From Chryseobacterium sp. MFBS3-17 (GTDB lineage: Bacteria > Bacteroidota > Bacteroidia > Flavobacteriales > Weeksellaceae): a stretch of DNA of 64,000 nucleotides. The position numbers were made by a program, and so were the translations under genes. Numbering within the stretch: the stretch's first letter is position 1; the number at the start of each line of letters is the position of its first letter. Below, piece after piece: positions 53,130 through 62,067 of the stretch. The notes under the pieces were generated by a model. The model made no database searches. It was not told the DNA's origin and worked only from the letters and a program-made list of their open reading frames with translations. The DNA lies in contig NZ_JAJEWK010000002.1 of the NCBI RefSeq assembly GCF_020687745.1, positions 124,001-188,000 on the forward strand, written 5' to 3'.

Positions 53130-54287
53130 ATGAATAAAACCTTGAAACTGTATGGGATTATTTTCATCGTTGTAATGTTGATTCTGGCTTTGCTGGAAGT
53201 CAACAAAACTGCTGTGACCGACTGGCGCAAGGACTTTGACCCGGATAAAAAATCACCTTTCGGGCTGTTTGTGTTTTCCGGCGAAGCACAGCAATTGCTG
53301 AAGGGCAAACTGGAGCAGTCCGGTGCCAATCCTTATGAATATTACGAGAACTATAGCGGTGATGTCCATAATATTCTGCTGATTCAGCAACGTGTGGATT
53401 ATGAATCCTGGCAGCAGATTCTCACCCGGGTAGAGGAGGGTTCAGATGCCATGATCATCAGTAATTTCATACATCCGGATATTGAAGATGAGCTGGAGCT
53501 GTACATCGAAGATGTTCCCGTAGCTGATTCTGTGACACTGAAGCTCACAGACATTAAACTGAACCGGGATTCATTGATTATTGATAAACTACCGTCTCAC
53601 CAGGTGTTTACCACTGTAGAAAAATCTACAGGGATCTTAGGATATAATACGTCGCCAGAAGGACGGGTGAATTTTATCCGGATTAAAAAAGGAAAAGGAA
53701 ATCTGTACCTGCACACCGAACCGCTCTTTGTGACCAATTATTACCTGCTGAAGCCCGGAAATGAAAAGTATGCAGCAGATGTTTTTTCTTATCTTCCGGA
53801 CCGCAAGACCGTTTGGTTTATGGGCGAGGGCAAGGCTGCAGCAAAATCTGCATCGCCCTTGCGCTTTATCCTCTCCCAACCGGCACTCAAATACGCGTGG
53901 TGGTTGTTTCTGGGTGGTCTGCTCTTGTTTGTGGTGTTTACTGCCAGAAGAAGACAGCGGGTGGTGCCTATAGTGGAACCCCTGAAGAATAACTCTGTGG
54001 AATTTGTAAAGAGCATCGGAAATCTCTACTTGCAGGAAGGGGAAATTCTGGACATGATGGCCAAAAAAGGTCAGTATTTTCTGTACCGGGTCCGCACAGA
54101 ATTACTCATTGATACGCAAGAGCTGGATGACGTTTTTGCGGGCAAACTTCAGCAGAAAACCGGTAAGGATTTGCGGGAAATTCAGCAGGCAATCAAGTTC
54201 ATCAAACGCAGTCAGAATCCTTATACACACGTGACCCGGGAGGATCTGATCCGCATGAATAAAGTTTTAGATCATATTTTAAGATAA
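53130..54287 (+). CDS. DUF4350 domain protein
   Basis: A 385-residue protein with N-terminal membrane helix (KLYGIIFIVVMLILALLEV, residues 5-23), an exported domain with DKKSPFGLFVFSGEAQQLLKGKLEQ and EEGSDAMIISNFIHP, a second membrane helix near 257-275 (WWLFLGGLLLFVVFTARRR) and a cytoplasmic C-terminal part rich in basic residues. This matches DUF4350, whose exported part is related to GATase-like folds. Always a companion of MoxR/DUF58 clusters in this phylum. It is 14 nt behind the DUF4129 gene. Confidence 0.85.
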   Translation: MNKTLKLYGIIFIVVMLILALLEVNKTAVTDWRKDFDPDKKSPFGLFVFSGEAQQLLKGKLEQSGANPYEYYENYSGDVHNILLIQQRVDYESWQQILTRVEEGSDAMIISNFIHPDIEDELELYIEDVPVADSVTLKLTDIKLNRDSLIIDKLPSHQVFTTVEKSTGILGYNTSPEGRVNFIRIKKGKGNLYLHTEPLFVTNYYLLKPGNEKYAADVFSYLPDRKTVWFMGEGKAAAKSASPLRFILSQPALKYAWWLFLGGLLLFVVFTARRRQRVVPIVEPLKNNSVEFVKSIGNLYLQEGEILDMMAKKGQYFLYRVRTELLIDTQELDDVFAGKLQQKTGKDLREIQQAIKFIKRSQNPYTHVTREDLIRMNKVLDHILR

Positions 54288-54324
54288 ATCATTAGTTTTA
54301 ATTTTTAGTAAACAGAAACAAATC

Positions 54325-55329
54325 ATGGAGCATACGGAATCTCATACTACAGAAGCATCATCACATTTTCATTCCAGAATAGACATGTCCGGATTGCAGC
54401 AGAGTCTGAACCGGATTAAATCTGAGATCGGGAAGGTCATCATAGGGCAGGAATCTATGATTGAACATTTACTGGCTGCATTACTGTCTAATGGCCATGT
54501 ACTTATAGAAGGCGTGCCGGGTGTGGCCAAAACAATTACCGCTAAATTACTCGCCAAAACCATCGATGCGGGATTCAGCCGGATTCAGTTTACTCCGGAT
54601 CTGATGCCTTCAGATATTCTGGGAACTTCAGTTTTCAATGTCAAAACTTCTGAATTTGACTTTAAACAGGGGCCGGTTTTTTCAAATTTTATTCTGATTG
54701 ATGAAATTAACCGTTCGCCGGCAAAAACACAGTCGGCATTGTTTGAGGTCATGGAAGAACGGCAGATTACCATGGATGGTGCCACTTATGAAATGGAAAC
54801 TCCGTTTCTTGTGATTGCGACCCAGAATCCGATTGAACATGAAGGCACTTACCGGCTGCCGGAAGCGCAACTGGATCGTTTTCTGTTCAAAATCAACGTG
54901 GGATATCCGGATCTGGCACAGGAAGTGGAAATCATTAAAAACCAGCACGAAACCGGCATGCAGGATAAAACTGATGCCGTACAGATGGTCATCACCGGCC
55001 AGGAACTCAGAAATTATCAGGAAATTGTAACCCGGATTGTGGTAGAGCAGCATCTGCTGGAGTATATTGCAAAGATCATTGTCAGTACCCGCGAAAACCA
55101 GTTTCTCTATTTGGGTGCTTCACCCCGCGCAAGTATTGCCCTTCTTGGCGCATCAAAGGCGTTTGCAGCCATCCGGGGCCGGGATTTTGTGACCCCGGAA
55201 GATATTAAGGATGCCAGCTTTGCGGTATTGCGTCACCGCGTCATGGTCGCCCCGGAACGTGAAATGGAAGGGCTGACGGCAGATGAGATCATTCGTCAGA
55301 TTTTGGAAAGTATTGAAATTCCAAGGTAA
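54325..55329 (+). CDS. MoxR-family AAA+ ATPase
   Basis: A 334-residue AAA+ ATPase. Walker A EGVPGVAKT at residues 62-70, Walker B ILIDEINRS near 123-131, sensor 1 region VIATQNPIEHEGTYRLPEAQLDRFL near 172-196 and a C-terminal lid domain with GASPRASIALLGASKAFA. MoxR proteins act as chaperones for assembly or metal loading of partner proteins, here probably the DUF58 protein encoded next with a 25-nt gap. The N-terminal 20 residues are His/Thr/Ser-rich and poorly conserved. Confidence 0.95.
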   Translation: MEHTESHTTEASSHFHSRIDMSGLQQSLNRIKSEIGKVIIGQESMIEHLLAALLSNGHVLIEGVPGVAKTITAKLLAKTIDAGFSRIQFTPDLMPSDILGTSVFNVKTSEFDFKQGPVFSNFILIDEINRSPAKTQSALFEVMEERQITMDGATYEMETPFLVIATQNPIEHEGTYRLPEAQLDRFLFKINVGYPDLAQEVEIIKNQHETGMQDKTDAVQMVITGQELRNYQEIVTRIVVEQHLLEYIAKIIVSTRENQFLYLGASPRASIALLGASKAFAAIRGRDFVTPEDIKDASFAVLRHRVMVAPEREMEGLTADEIIRQILESIEIPR

Positions 55330-55354
55330 TTACTGGGGTACACAAACAAAGTTC

Positions 55355-56677
55355 ATGAAGAATTTATTTCTGAATAACCGTCTTTTCTATGGCCTTTTTG
55401 CAGCGGGCACCGGGTATGTCATGGCTTTTTTCTTTCCGGTGCTTTTGCCCTGGGCGCATGGCGTTCTGGTAGTGCTCAGCATCCTGATTTTGTTGGATGT
55501 TTTATTCTTGTTTAACCATAAGAAGGGAATTTCTGCACAGAGAATTTTGCCGGAGAAACTTTCGAACGGAGATCAGAATGCGGTGAAGGTGGATGTTAAA
55601 AATCATTATTTCTTTACGGTGACAACTACCGTTACAGATGAAGTTCCGTTTCAGTTTCAGATGCGGGATTTTGAAATTCGAAGGAAAATTACCTCCGGTA
55701 AAAACGTATTTCTGGAGTATGTGCTGGAGCCAAAGGAACGGGGCGAGTACAGTTTCGGAAATCTGAATGTCTTTGTCACTTCACCGCTGGGGCTAGTTTC
55801 CAGAAGGTATACCTTTCAGAAAGATGCGATGCTGCCGTGCTATCCTTCATTCATCCATCTGGGTGCCTATGAACTTATGGCACTGCAAAATGAATTTCTT
55901 CTGGGCGGCATTAAGAAAATCCGGAAGCTGGGACACACCATGGAGTTTGAACAGATTAAGGAATATATTCCGGGCGATGATGTGCGGACGATTAACTGGA
56001 AGGCTACTTCCAAGAGAAACCAATTGATGGTCAATCAATATCAGGACGAAAAAGCACAGCGTGTTTTTATGGTGATTGATACCGGAAGAACCATGCAGAT
56101 GCCTTTTGGGGGACTCAGTTTGCTGGATTATTCCATCAATGCGGCCATGGCACTCAGCCATATTATTCTGAAGAAAGGTGACAAGTCTGGCATGATGACT
56201 TTTTCCCGGAAAACCGAAAACAAAATTGCAGCAGAGAACAAATCGGGTCAACTCAGAAAAATATCTGAGGCGTTGTATAATGTACAGACCAGTTTTGCTG
56301 AAAGTGACTTCAGCCGCCTGTATCAGGATGTAAAATTCAGCATGGGACAGCGGAGTCTGATTCTGCTGTTTACCAATTTCGAAACGCTGGATGCGGTAAA
56401 CCGCCAGATGAAATACCTGCGGGGAATTGCTAAAAACCATTTACTCGTGGTGGTGTTTTTTAAAAATTCCGAACTGCAGCAACTGATTCATACCCCGCCG
56501 CAACACATACAGCAGGTCTATGATCAGATCATTGCCGAAAAATTTGAATACGAAAAGAAACTCATCATTCAGGAACTCAGAAAATATGGAATCTATACCA
56601 TCTATACCCTGCCGGAGCACCTGAATGTGGAAGTCATCAATAAATACCTGGAAATTAAAGCCAGAGGGGTTTTGTAA
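55355..56677 (+). CDS. DUF58 domain protein (vWA-like)
   Basis: A 440-residue protein from the ATG at 55355 (MKNLFLNNRLFYGLFAAGT); the longer open frame would overlap the MoxR gene. Two membrane helices in residues 10-55, then an Ig-like stretch, and the DUF58 motif EQIKEYIPGDDVRTINWKATSK near residues 203-224, followed by a vWA-like domain (VFMVIDTGRTM, where the MIDAS DxSxS is reduced to DTGRT). Works with MoxR. Last gene of the cluster. Confidence 0.9.
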   Translation: MKNLFLNNRLFYGLFAAGTGYVMAFFFPVLLPWAHGVLVVLSILILLDVLFLFNHKKGISAQRILPEKLSNGDQNAVKVDVKNHYFFTVTTTVTDEVPFQFQMRDFEIRRKITSGKNVFLEYVLEPKERGEYSFGNLNVFVTSPLGLVSRRYTFQKDAMLPCYPSFIHLGAYELMALQNEFLLGGIKKIRKLGHTMEFEQIKEYIPGDDVRTINWKATSKRNQLMVNQYQDEKAQRVFMVIDTGRTMQMPFGGLSLLDYSINAAMALSHIILKKGDKSGMMTFSRKTENKIAAENKSGQLRKISEALYNVQTSFAESDFSRLYQDVKFSMGQRSLILLFTNFETLDAVNRQMKYLRGIAKNHLLVVVFFKNSELQQLIHTPPQHIQQVYDQIIAEKFEYEKKLIIQELRKYGIYTIYTLPEHLNVEVINKYLEIKARGVL

Positions 56678-56685
56678 ATTGATGT

Positions 56686-57062
56686 TTATTTCTTATGTAA
56701 TAGATTTGAAATGAGTATGTTCTGAGCTTCAATAAGTTTTGTGATTTGTTCTTGATTTTTTAAAATGGTCTGTAGGAATTCTGGAGATTGCTGAAAATTA
56801 AATACCGGATTATATTGATTAACTGCAGCAATCGCGCTATCACGAAATTCATTATTGGTCATAATATTGGGTTGCCCATCAGTGAAAAAATCGTTAAGAT
56901 CCACGTCCAGCTCGTTAGCAATTTTACTCAATAAGATGGAATTTGGTATGCTTTTGTCAGATTCAATGCTCGAAATAGTGCAACATCTAACCGTAAAGCA
57001 AGTTCATCTTGTGATATGCCTTTAAACTCTCTATGTCTTTTCACTTTGCTTCCTATACTCAT
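56686..57062 (-). pseudogene. Frameshifted XRE-family HTH regulator
   Basis: From the ATG at 57062 translation gives MSIGSKVKRHREFKGISQDE and LALRLDVA, the start of a Cro/C1-type helix-turn-helix protein, then leaves the frame. The other frame continues with TISSIESDKSIPNSILLSKI, then ANELDVDLNDFF and runs to a stop at 56686 (the C-terminal part of about 70 residues looks helical, with LKNQEQITKLIEAQNILI). The break at about 56980 lies exactly where the recognition helix, expected to read like VAQSTISSIE, should be; a few bases appear to be lost. The regulator is therefore probably dead. Confidence 0.75.
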
Positions 57063-57183
57063 ATTAGTAAAAGAAGATAAAATCCCCATGATGATAGCAC
57101 CGGGGATCTACGTACCCGTAAGTGTTTTCGGTAAAACCGATGATTGTAATCTAAAATAACTAACTTTACTAAAAATTCAACAA

Positions 57184-57351
57184 ATGAAAAAGTATTTTTT
57201 TATCATAAGTTTCTTCGTATCTATATGTGCTTATGCACAACTGGATACGCTGAATTATCTGAAGCAGTTCGAGATTAATAAAGCGAATTATATCGGGCAA
57301 CCACTTTCTGTTTTGCTTAATGATATGACGCAATTTAAAATACGGAATTAA
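57184..57351 (+). CDS. Short secreted protein, probably truncated
   Basis: A 55-codon frame with a clear signal peptide (MKKYFFIISFFVSICAYAQ) and a mature part of only 36 residues (LDTLNYLKQFEINKANYIGQ, then PLSVLLNDMTQFKIRN). The mature part resembles the beginning of longer exported proteins in this group, and a neighbouring frame downstream continues with VNLPGQPPFDRTITLP, so a frameshift or truncation is likely. A terminator follows at 57433. The gene is divergent from the broken XRE regulator. Confidence 0.5.
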   Translation: MKKYFFIISFFVSICAYAQLDTLNYLKQFEINKANYIGQPLSVLLNDMTQFKIRN

Positions 57352-57432
57352 GGTGAATCTCCCTGGCCAACCTCCATTTGATAGAACCATTACTTTGCCT
57401 TAAAAAATTATACTCACCAAGCAGTAAATAAT

Positions 57433-57456
57433 AAAGCCAGACGATTGTTTGGCTTT
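57433..57456 (+). terminator. Terminator after the short secreted protein
   Basis: AAAGCCA and TTGGCTTT pair around GACGATTGT (7-8 bp) with T-rich sequence behind. Confidence 0.65.
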
Positions 57457-57478
57457 ATTTATTTTGTATTATTGAATC

Positions 57479-57904
57479 ATGAAAATTACACTGGAAAGAA
57501 TCAATAACGAATATTTGTTTGAATGCCGTAATGACGCAGGAAATACCGTCCTGCTGGATAATACCTCTGAAGCGGGTGCCCGCGGCGTATCTCCCATGGA
57601 AAATCTGCTCATGTCCGTAGTCGCCTGCAGTGGCATTGATGTGGTCTCCATTCTGAAAAAACAAAGGCAGGAAGTGACAGGTTTCCGTGCAGAAACAGAG
57701 GGCGAACGTACGGCGGTAGATGAGGCAAAACCATTCAGTAAAATCACCGTCCGGTTTTTTCTGGAAGGCCCTGTAGATCCGGAAAAAGCCCGGAAAGCAG
57801 CCGCTTTATCATTTGAAAAATACTGTTCGGTATCCAAATCTCTGAATCCGGAGATGGAACTGCTCTACGAGGTTTTTGTCAATGAAAAACCTGCCCGGGA
57901 CTAA
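57479..57904 (+). CDS. OsmC family peroxiredoxin-like protein
   Basis: A 141-residue protein of the OsmC/Ohr superfamily. GARGVSPMENLLMSVVACSGIDVVSILKKQRQ near residues 33-64 contains the conserved Glu-Asn-Leu helix and the first redox Cys (ACSG); the second Cys appears in FEKYCSVSKSL near 121. These two Cys residues are the usual peroxidase pair, so detoxification of organic peroxides or a related role is plausible. Single gene. Confidence 0.88.
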   Translation: MKITLERINNEYLFECRNDAGNTVLLDNTSEAGARGVSPMENLLMSVVACSGIDVVSILKKQRQEVTGFRAETEGERTAVDEAKPFSKITVRFFLEGPVDPEKARKAAALSFEKYCSVSKSLNPEMELLYEVFVNEKPARD

Positions 57905-57920
57905 AGGCAGGTTGCTTTTA
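57888..57920. terminator. Shared terminator of the OsmC-like and GH63-like genes
   Basis: AACCTGCC and GGCAGGTT pair around CGGGACTAAA. The T-run is on the minus strand, where it ends the glycosidase gene; the left arm overlaps the end of the OsmC-like gene. Confidence 0.75.
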
Positions 57921-57938
57921 CCTGTAAAGATTGATTTT

Positions 57939-60554
57939 TTATGAATTCCACGCCCGGTGAATGAGCTTGGCCACAGTGGCTGTCCAGCCCGTCTGGTGAG
58001 ACGCGCCCAGTCCCTTGCCGGTGTCTCCGTCAAAATACTCTGAAAACAGGATGTAATCCCGGAAATGTTCATCTTCATTCATAATGGTGCAGGTTCCGTT
58101 GGCCGGACGCCGTCCGTGTTCATCACGGCGGAAAAGTGAAATAAGTCGCTCGCTGAGGTGATGTGCCACATCAGCCAGATTTCTCATCTCACCGCTGTGT
58201 GCGGGAAATTCGATCTGCAAACTGTCTCCGTAATAGTAATGAAAACGCTGCAGGCTTTCTACAATCAGGAAATTAATAGGAAACCAGATGGGTCCCCGCC
58301 AGTTGCTGTTGCCACCAAACATACTGCTGTCGCTTTCGGCGGGCGTATAACGTACGGTGAAATCCTTTTCGTCTACCGAAAAGGTGTAGGGGTTTTCTTC
58401 GTAGATTTTGGACAGGGAACGAATGCCGTAATCGGATAAGAATTCCTTTTCATCTACCATCCGGTGCAGCACCTGGCTGAGTCTGGTTCTTCGCAGAATG
58501 CTCATCAGATGTTTGCGTCCCTGACCTTCTACTTCCCAGTGCGATACCAGATTGGCAAGATCGGGTTTGTTTTTCAGAATCCATTCCATTCTGGCATTAA
58601 AAGCAGGAAGCTGAGCCAGCGTGTCATGCTCAATCACTTCTACGGCAAACATCGGAATCAGGCCTACAATGCTGCGCAGTTTCAGAGAGACTGCTTCACC
58701 GTCCCTAAGCTGAAGGACATCGTAGAAAAAGCCGTCTTCCTCATTCCAGAGTCCGTGCCGGGAGTTTCCGATGTTTTCCATAGCCTCGGCAATGTAGAGG
58801 TAATGCTCGAAAAATTTAATGGCCATATCTTCGTAGACAGGATTGTACAGAGCCAGTTCCATGGAAATACGCATCATATTGAGTGCAAACATGGCCATCC
58901 AGCTGGTGCCGTCTGCCTGCTCCAGGTGCTGCCCGTTTTTAAATTCCATGTTCCGGTCAAATGCGCCAATGTTGTCCAGACCCAGAAATCCGCCCCCGAA
59001 GATGTTTTTGCCATTTTTATCTTTGCGGTTTACCCACCATGTGAAATTCAGCAGGAGTTTTTGAAAGACACTTTCCAGGAAAGCAATGTCACCTTTACCA
59101 TGGATGCGTTCATCAATTTTAAAGACCCGGAAGGTAGACCAGGCGTGCACTGGCGGATTTACATCACTGAAATCCCATTCATAGGCCGGCAACTGTCCGT
59201 TCGGGTGCAAATACCATTCTTTGGTCAGCAGTTTCAGCTGATGTTTCGCAAAATCTGAATCAATGAGCGCAAACGGCACGCAGTGAAAGGCCAGATCCCA
59301 CGTCGCAAACCACGGATATTCCCATTTGTCGGGCATGGAAATGATGTCCTTATTCTGCATGTGCTGCCAGTCCCGGTTGCGTACATGACCGTCAAAATTC
59401 CGGGGAGCCTCCAGTTTTGGATCGCCTTTCAGCCATTTGGAGACATTATAATGATAAAATTGTTTGTTCCAGAGAAGTCCCGCCAGCGCCTGCCGCTGAA
59501 TGTTTTTGTCTTCGTCACTTTCTATGGAACTTTGCAGATCAGCATAGAATTCATTTGCCTCTTCTATCCTTAAGCGAAATATTTCGTCAAAGTTAAAAAA
59601 AGCATTTTCCATATCGTGCGGACTGAGGCGGAAGTCAAACACGCGGCTTTCTCTGGCTTTAATTTCGGTGTCAATCAGGAAGCAGGCTTTGGTTCCGGTA
59701 TTCTCGGGGTTCACGGTATATGACTGGCCATAGACCAGAAAATCATTAAAGCCGTCCTTGAAATATCTGGCTTCAGAGGGGATGCCATTAATCTTTTCAG
59801 AATTCGTTTCGTTATTGCAAAACAGGGTGCGCACATCGGGGTTGCGGGAATAGAGTTTCTTCTGAGGCAGTGAGTCGTGTTCGATATCGATGACGCCACT
59901 GACCGAAGAACTTAGTTTTGGTTCATAGTCGCCGTATCCCCAGTTCCAGTTATTGCGGTACCATAGCGTGGGTAAGATCACGAGTGGTGCTTGTATGGCA
60001 CTGCGGTTTACGGCGGTGATACGAATCAGGATATCATCATGATTTATTTTGGCATATTCTATAAAGATGTCGAAATATTCATTGTTTTTGAAAATGCCGG
60101 TATCTGCGAGTTCAAATTCCGGTTCCAGTTTGGATTTTCGACCATTTTCGGCTACCAGTTCTTCGTACGGAAACGCATTGATGGGATACTTGTACAGCAT
60201 CTTCATATAAGAGTGAGATGGGGTATTATCCAGTTCGTAATACAGTTCCTTTACATCTTCCCCATGATTGCCCTGTGGATTGCTGAGGCCAAAAAATCGT
60301 TCTTTAATCAGCTTATCCTTTTTGTTCCAGAAAGCGGGCGCAAAACACAGCTTTTGTTTGTCATCGCAGATGCCGCCAATGCCATCTTCGCTCCAGCGGT
60401 ATGCTTTGCTGATGGCCTCTTCGTACAGGGTGTGACCCCATGCGTTTCCATGCGCACTGTAGTCCTCGCGTACGGTTCCCCACTGTCTGTGGCTTACGTA
60501 CGGACCCCAGGTTTTCCACTCTTCTTTTTGTACTCTTTCCTTTTCTGCACTCAT
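57939..60554 (-). CDS. GH63-like glycoside hydrolase (glucosidase / MGH1-like)
   Basis: An 871-residue protein without signal peptide, so cytoplasmic. The C-terminal (alpha/alpha)6 barrel is typical of family GH63 and mannosylglycerate-hydrolase-like enzymes: NRDWQHMQNKDIISMPDKWEYPWFATWDLAFH near residues 395-425 with the general-acid Asp, AYEWDFSDVNPPVHAWSTFRVF, and GGNSNWRGPIWFPINFLIVESL near 780 followed by GTCTIMNEDEHFRDY. Natural substrates could be glucosylglycerate, mannosylglycerate or alpha-glucosides; the subtype was not settled. Monocistronic. Confidence 0.88.
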   Translation of the reverse strand: MSAEKERVQKEEWKTWGPYVSHRQWGTVREDYSAHGNAWGHTLYEEAISKAYRWSEDGIGGICDDKQKLCFAPAFWNKKDKLIKERFFGLSNPQGNHGEDVKELYYELDNTPSHSYMKMLYKYPINAFPYEELVAENGRKSKLEPEFELADTGIFKNNEYFDIFIEYAKINHDDILIRITAVNRSAIQAPLVILPTLWYRNNWNWGYGDYEPKLSSSVSGVIDIEHDSLPQKKLYSRNPDVRTLFCNNETNSEKINGIPSEARYFKDGFNDFLVYGQSYTVNPENTGTKACFLIDTEIKARESRVFDFRLSPHDMENAFFNFDEIFRLRIEEANEFYADLQSSIESDEDKNIQRQALAGLLWNKQFYHYNVSKWLKGDPKLEAPRNFDGHVRNRDWQHMQNKDIISMPDKWEYPWFATWDLAFHCVPFALIDSDFAKHQLKLLTKEWYLHPNGQLPAYEWDFSDVNPPVHAWSTFRVFKIDERIHGKGDIAFLESVFQKLLLNFTWWVNRKDKNGKNIFGGGFLGLDNIGAFDRNMEFKNGQHLEQADGTSWMAMFALNMMRISMELALYNPVYEDMAIKFFEHYLYIAEAMENIGNSRHGLWNEEDGFFYDVLQLRDGEAVSLKLRSIVGLIPMFAVEVIEHDTLAQLPAFNARMEWILKNKPDLANLVSHWEVEGQGRKHLMSILRRTRLSQVLHRMVDEKEFLSDYGIRSLSKIYEENPYTFSVDEKDFTVRYTPAESDSSMFGGNSNWRGPIWFPINFLIVESLQRFHYYYGDSLQIEFPAHSGEMRNLADVAHHLSERLISLFRRDEHGRRPANGTCTIMNEDEHFRDYILFSEYFDGDTGKGLGASHQTGWTATVAKLIHRAWNS

Positions 60555-60680
60555 TAAATCAACATTTATGAGTGCTAAAATAAAAATTATTTATAAAAAA
60601 GAATTTGATGAAAATAGTTGCAGATGATTAAATTATTTCTTTCCTTTGCTGCAGATTTTGTTCATTTACATATTGAAAAT

Positions 60681-60781
60681 GTTATCAAGAAAGGTGGAGA
60701 GACTAGACTCTGTGAAGCCTTGGCAACCCTTCGGAAACGAAGAAGGTGCTACATTCTATTCGCTGCTGCGAAACAGATAAC
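60681..60781 (+). promoter_or_regulatory. SAM-I riboswitch (S box)
   Basis: The conserved S-box sequence is present: GTTATC at 60681-60686 pairs with GATAAC at 60776-60781 as helix P1; AAGAAAGGTGGAGAGACT follows, then GTGAAGCCTTGGCAACC, the core binding S-adenosylmethionine, then the P3 and P4 parts with AAGGTGCTACATTC. This class normally represses methionine genes when S-adenosylmethionine is plentiful. Here it stands 266 nt before the first methionine synthase gene. A terminator or sequestering arm for the off state was not clearly located. Confidence 0.93.
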
Positions 60782-61047
60782 GAACCTCTATCCATGTCTT
60801 TCTTGGTGGCATTTTCATTTTATTAAAACAATAGAATGGAAAACCCGCTGCATACACCTGCTTACAAATCTTTACCTGACTGGTTACGGCTTTATCGTAA
60901 TCCATTTTCGCATGCGCTGTTCCGCTATGCTGTTCATTTCTGTGAATCTTACAGATTTAAGTATAGATTCTTACCTGTAGTCATGTATGGGAGAATCACC
61001 GGGAAAGGGAATATTCTGCCAGTTCGTGTCTCCAAAATAAGAGCTTT
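60782..61047 (+). other. Leader between riboswitch and methionine synthase gene
   Basis: The stretch has no clear terminator. One open frame of 71 codons (60836-61051, MENPLHTPAYKSLPDWLRLY...) ends in ATGA with the next gene's start codon, a typical coupling arrangement, but its residues (many Arg and aromatic, few acidic) look random. I leave it uncalled. Confidence 0.4.
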
Positions 61048-62067
61048 ATGAAAAATTCTGAAATTTTATATCAGGCACTCAGAGAACGTATTCTGGTCCT
61101 GGATGGTGCCATGGGAACCATGCTGCAGCAATACGGATTTCAGGAGGCAGACTACCGGGGCACAAGGTTTCGGGACTGGCCGGTCCCCCTGAAGGGAAAT
61201 AATGATGTGCTTTCGCTCAGCAGACCCGAGGCGATTGCTGAAGTACATCGCAAATACCTGCAGGCGGGTGCAGACATTATTGAAACCAATACTTTTTCCG
61301 GAACTGCGATTGCCATGGCCGATTACGGGATGGAGGAGCTGGTGTATGAACTCAATTATGAATCCGCCCGTATTGCGAGGATGGTATGTGATGAGTTTAC
61401 CTCAGAAACTCCCGCAAAACCACGTTTTGTGGCCGGTGCCATAGGTCCTACCAATAAAACGGCAAGTCTGAGTCCGGATGTAAACGATTCGGGATACCGG
61501 GCCATTACCTTTGAAGATCTTCGCCGGGCATACCGGTTGCAGGCGCAGGCTTTGCTGGACGGAGGTGCAGATATACTCCTGGTGGAAACTGTGTTTGATA
61601 CGTTAAATGCCAAAGCAGCGCTTTTTGCTATTGATGAGCTCCGGGAGGAACGAAATATTGCGATTCCTGTGATGGTTTCCGGCACCATTACGGATGCTTC
61701 GGGAAGAACCCTCAGTGGTCAGACGGCAGAGGCTTTCTTAATCTCGGTGTCGCATATGGACTTGCTCTGTGTGGGATTCAATTGCGCACTGGGTGCCAGA
61801 CAACTGGTTCCTTATCTGGAAACGCTGGCAGCTCAGTCCTCTTTCTATGTTTCTGCTTATCCCAATGCTGGACTTCCCAATGCATTCGGGGCGTATGACG
61901 AGTCTGCAGAGCAGATGACCGCACAGGTGAAGGAATACCTGGACAAAGGACTGATCAATATTGTGGGCGGGTGCTGTGGTACAACGCCGGAGCATATCAA
62001 ATCAATTGCTGATCTGGTACAGGGAGTGGCGCCGCGCATTCCGTCTGAACTTGAAATGAAGAACTAA
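61048..62067 (+). CDS. Methionine synthase, homocysteine-binding domain (split MetH part 1)
   Basis: A 339-residue protein equal to the N-terminal domain of MetH. Features: [18 protein letters not shown] near residues 14-31, [34 protein letters not shown] near 52-85, [11 protein letters not shown] near 233-243 (first zinc Cys) and [13 protein letters not shown] near 308 (the zinc Cys pair). So homocysteine is bound and activated by zinc, while folate and cobalamin domains are encoded separately at 63282. The arrangement of split MetH is known in flavobacteria. A SAM-I riboswitch upstream controls the unit. The stop overlaps the next start in TAATG. Confidence 0.95.
   Translation: MKNSEILYQALRERILVLDGAMGTMLQQYGFQEADYRGTRFRDWPVPLKGNNDVLSLSRPEAIAEVHRKYLQAGADIIETNTFSGTAIAMADYGMEELVYELNYESARIARMVCDEFTSETPAKPRFVAGAIGPTNKTASLSPDVNDSGYRAITFEDLRRAYRLQAQALLDGGADILLVETVFDTLNAKAALFAIDELREERNIAIPVMVSGTITDASGRTLSGQTAEAFLISVSHMDLLCVGFNCALGARQLVPYLETLAAQSSFYVSAYPNAGLPNAFGAYDESAEQMTAQVKEYLDKGLINIVGGCCGTTPEHIKSIADLVQGVAPRIPSELEMKN

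Noticed and set aside
60836-61051. 71-codon frame in the methionine leader
   Set aside because: Not called as a gene because its composition looks random; its ATGA overlap is recorded as a finding.
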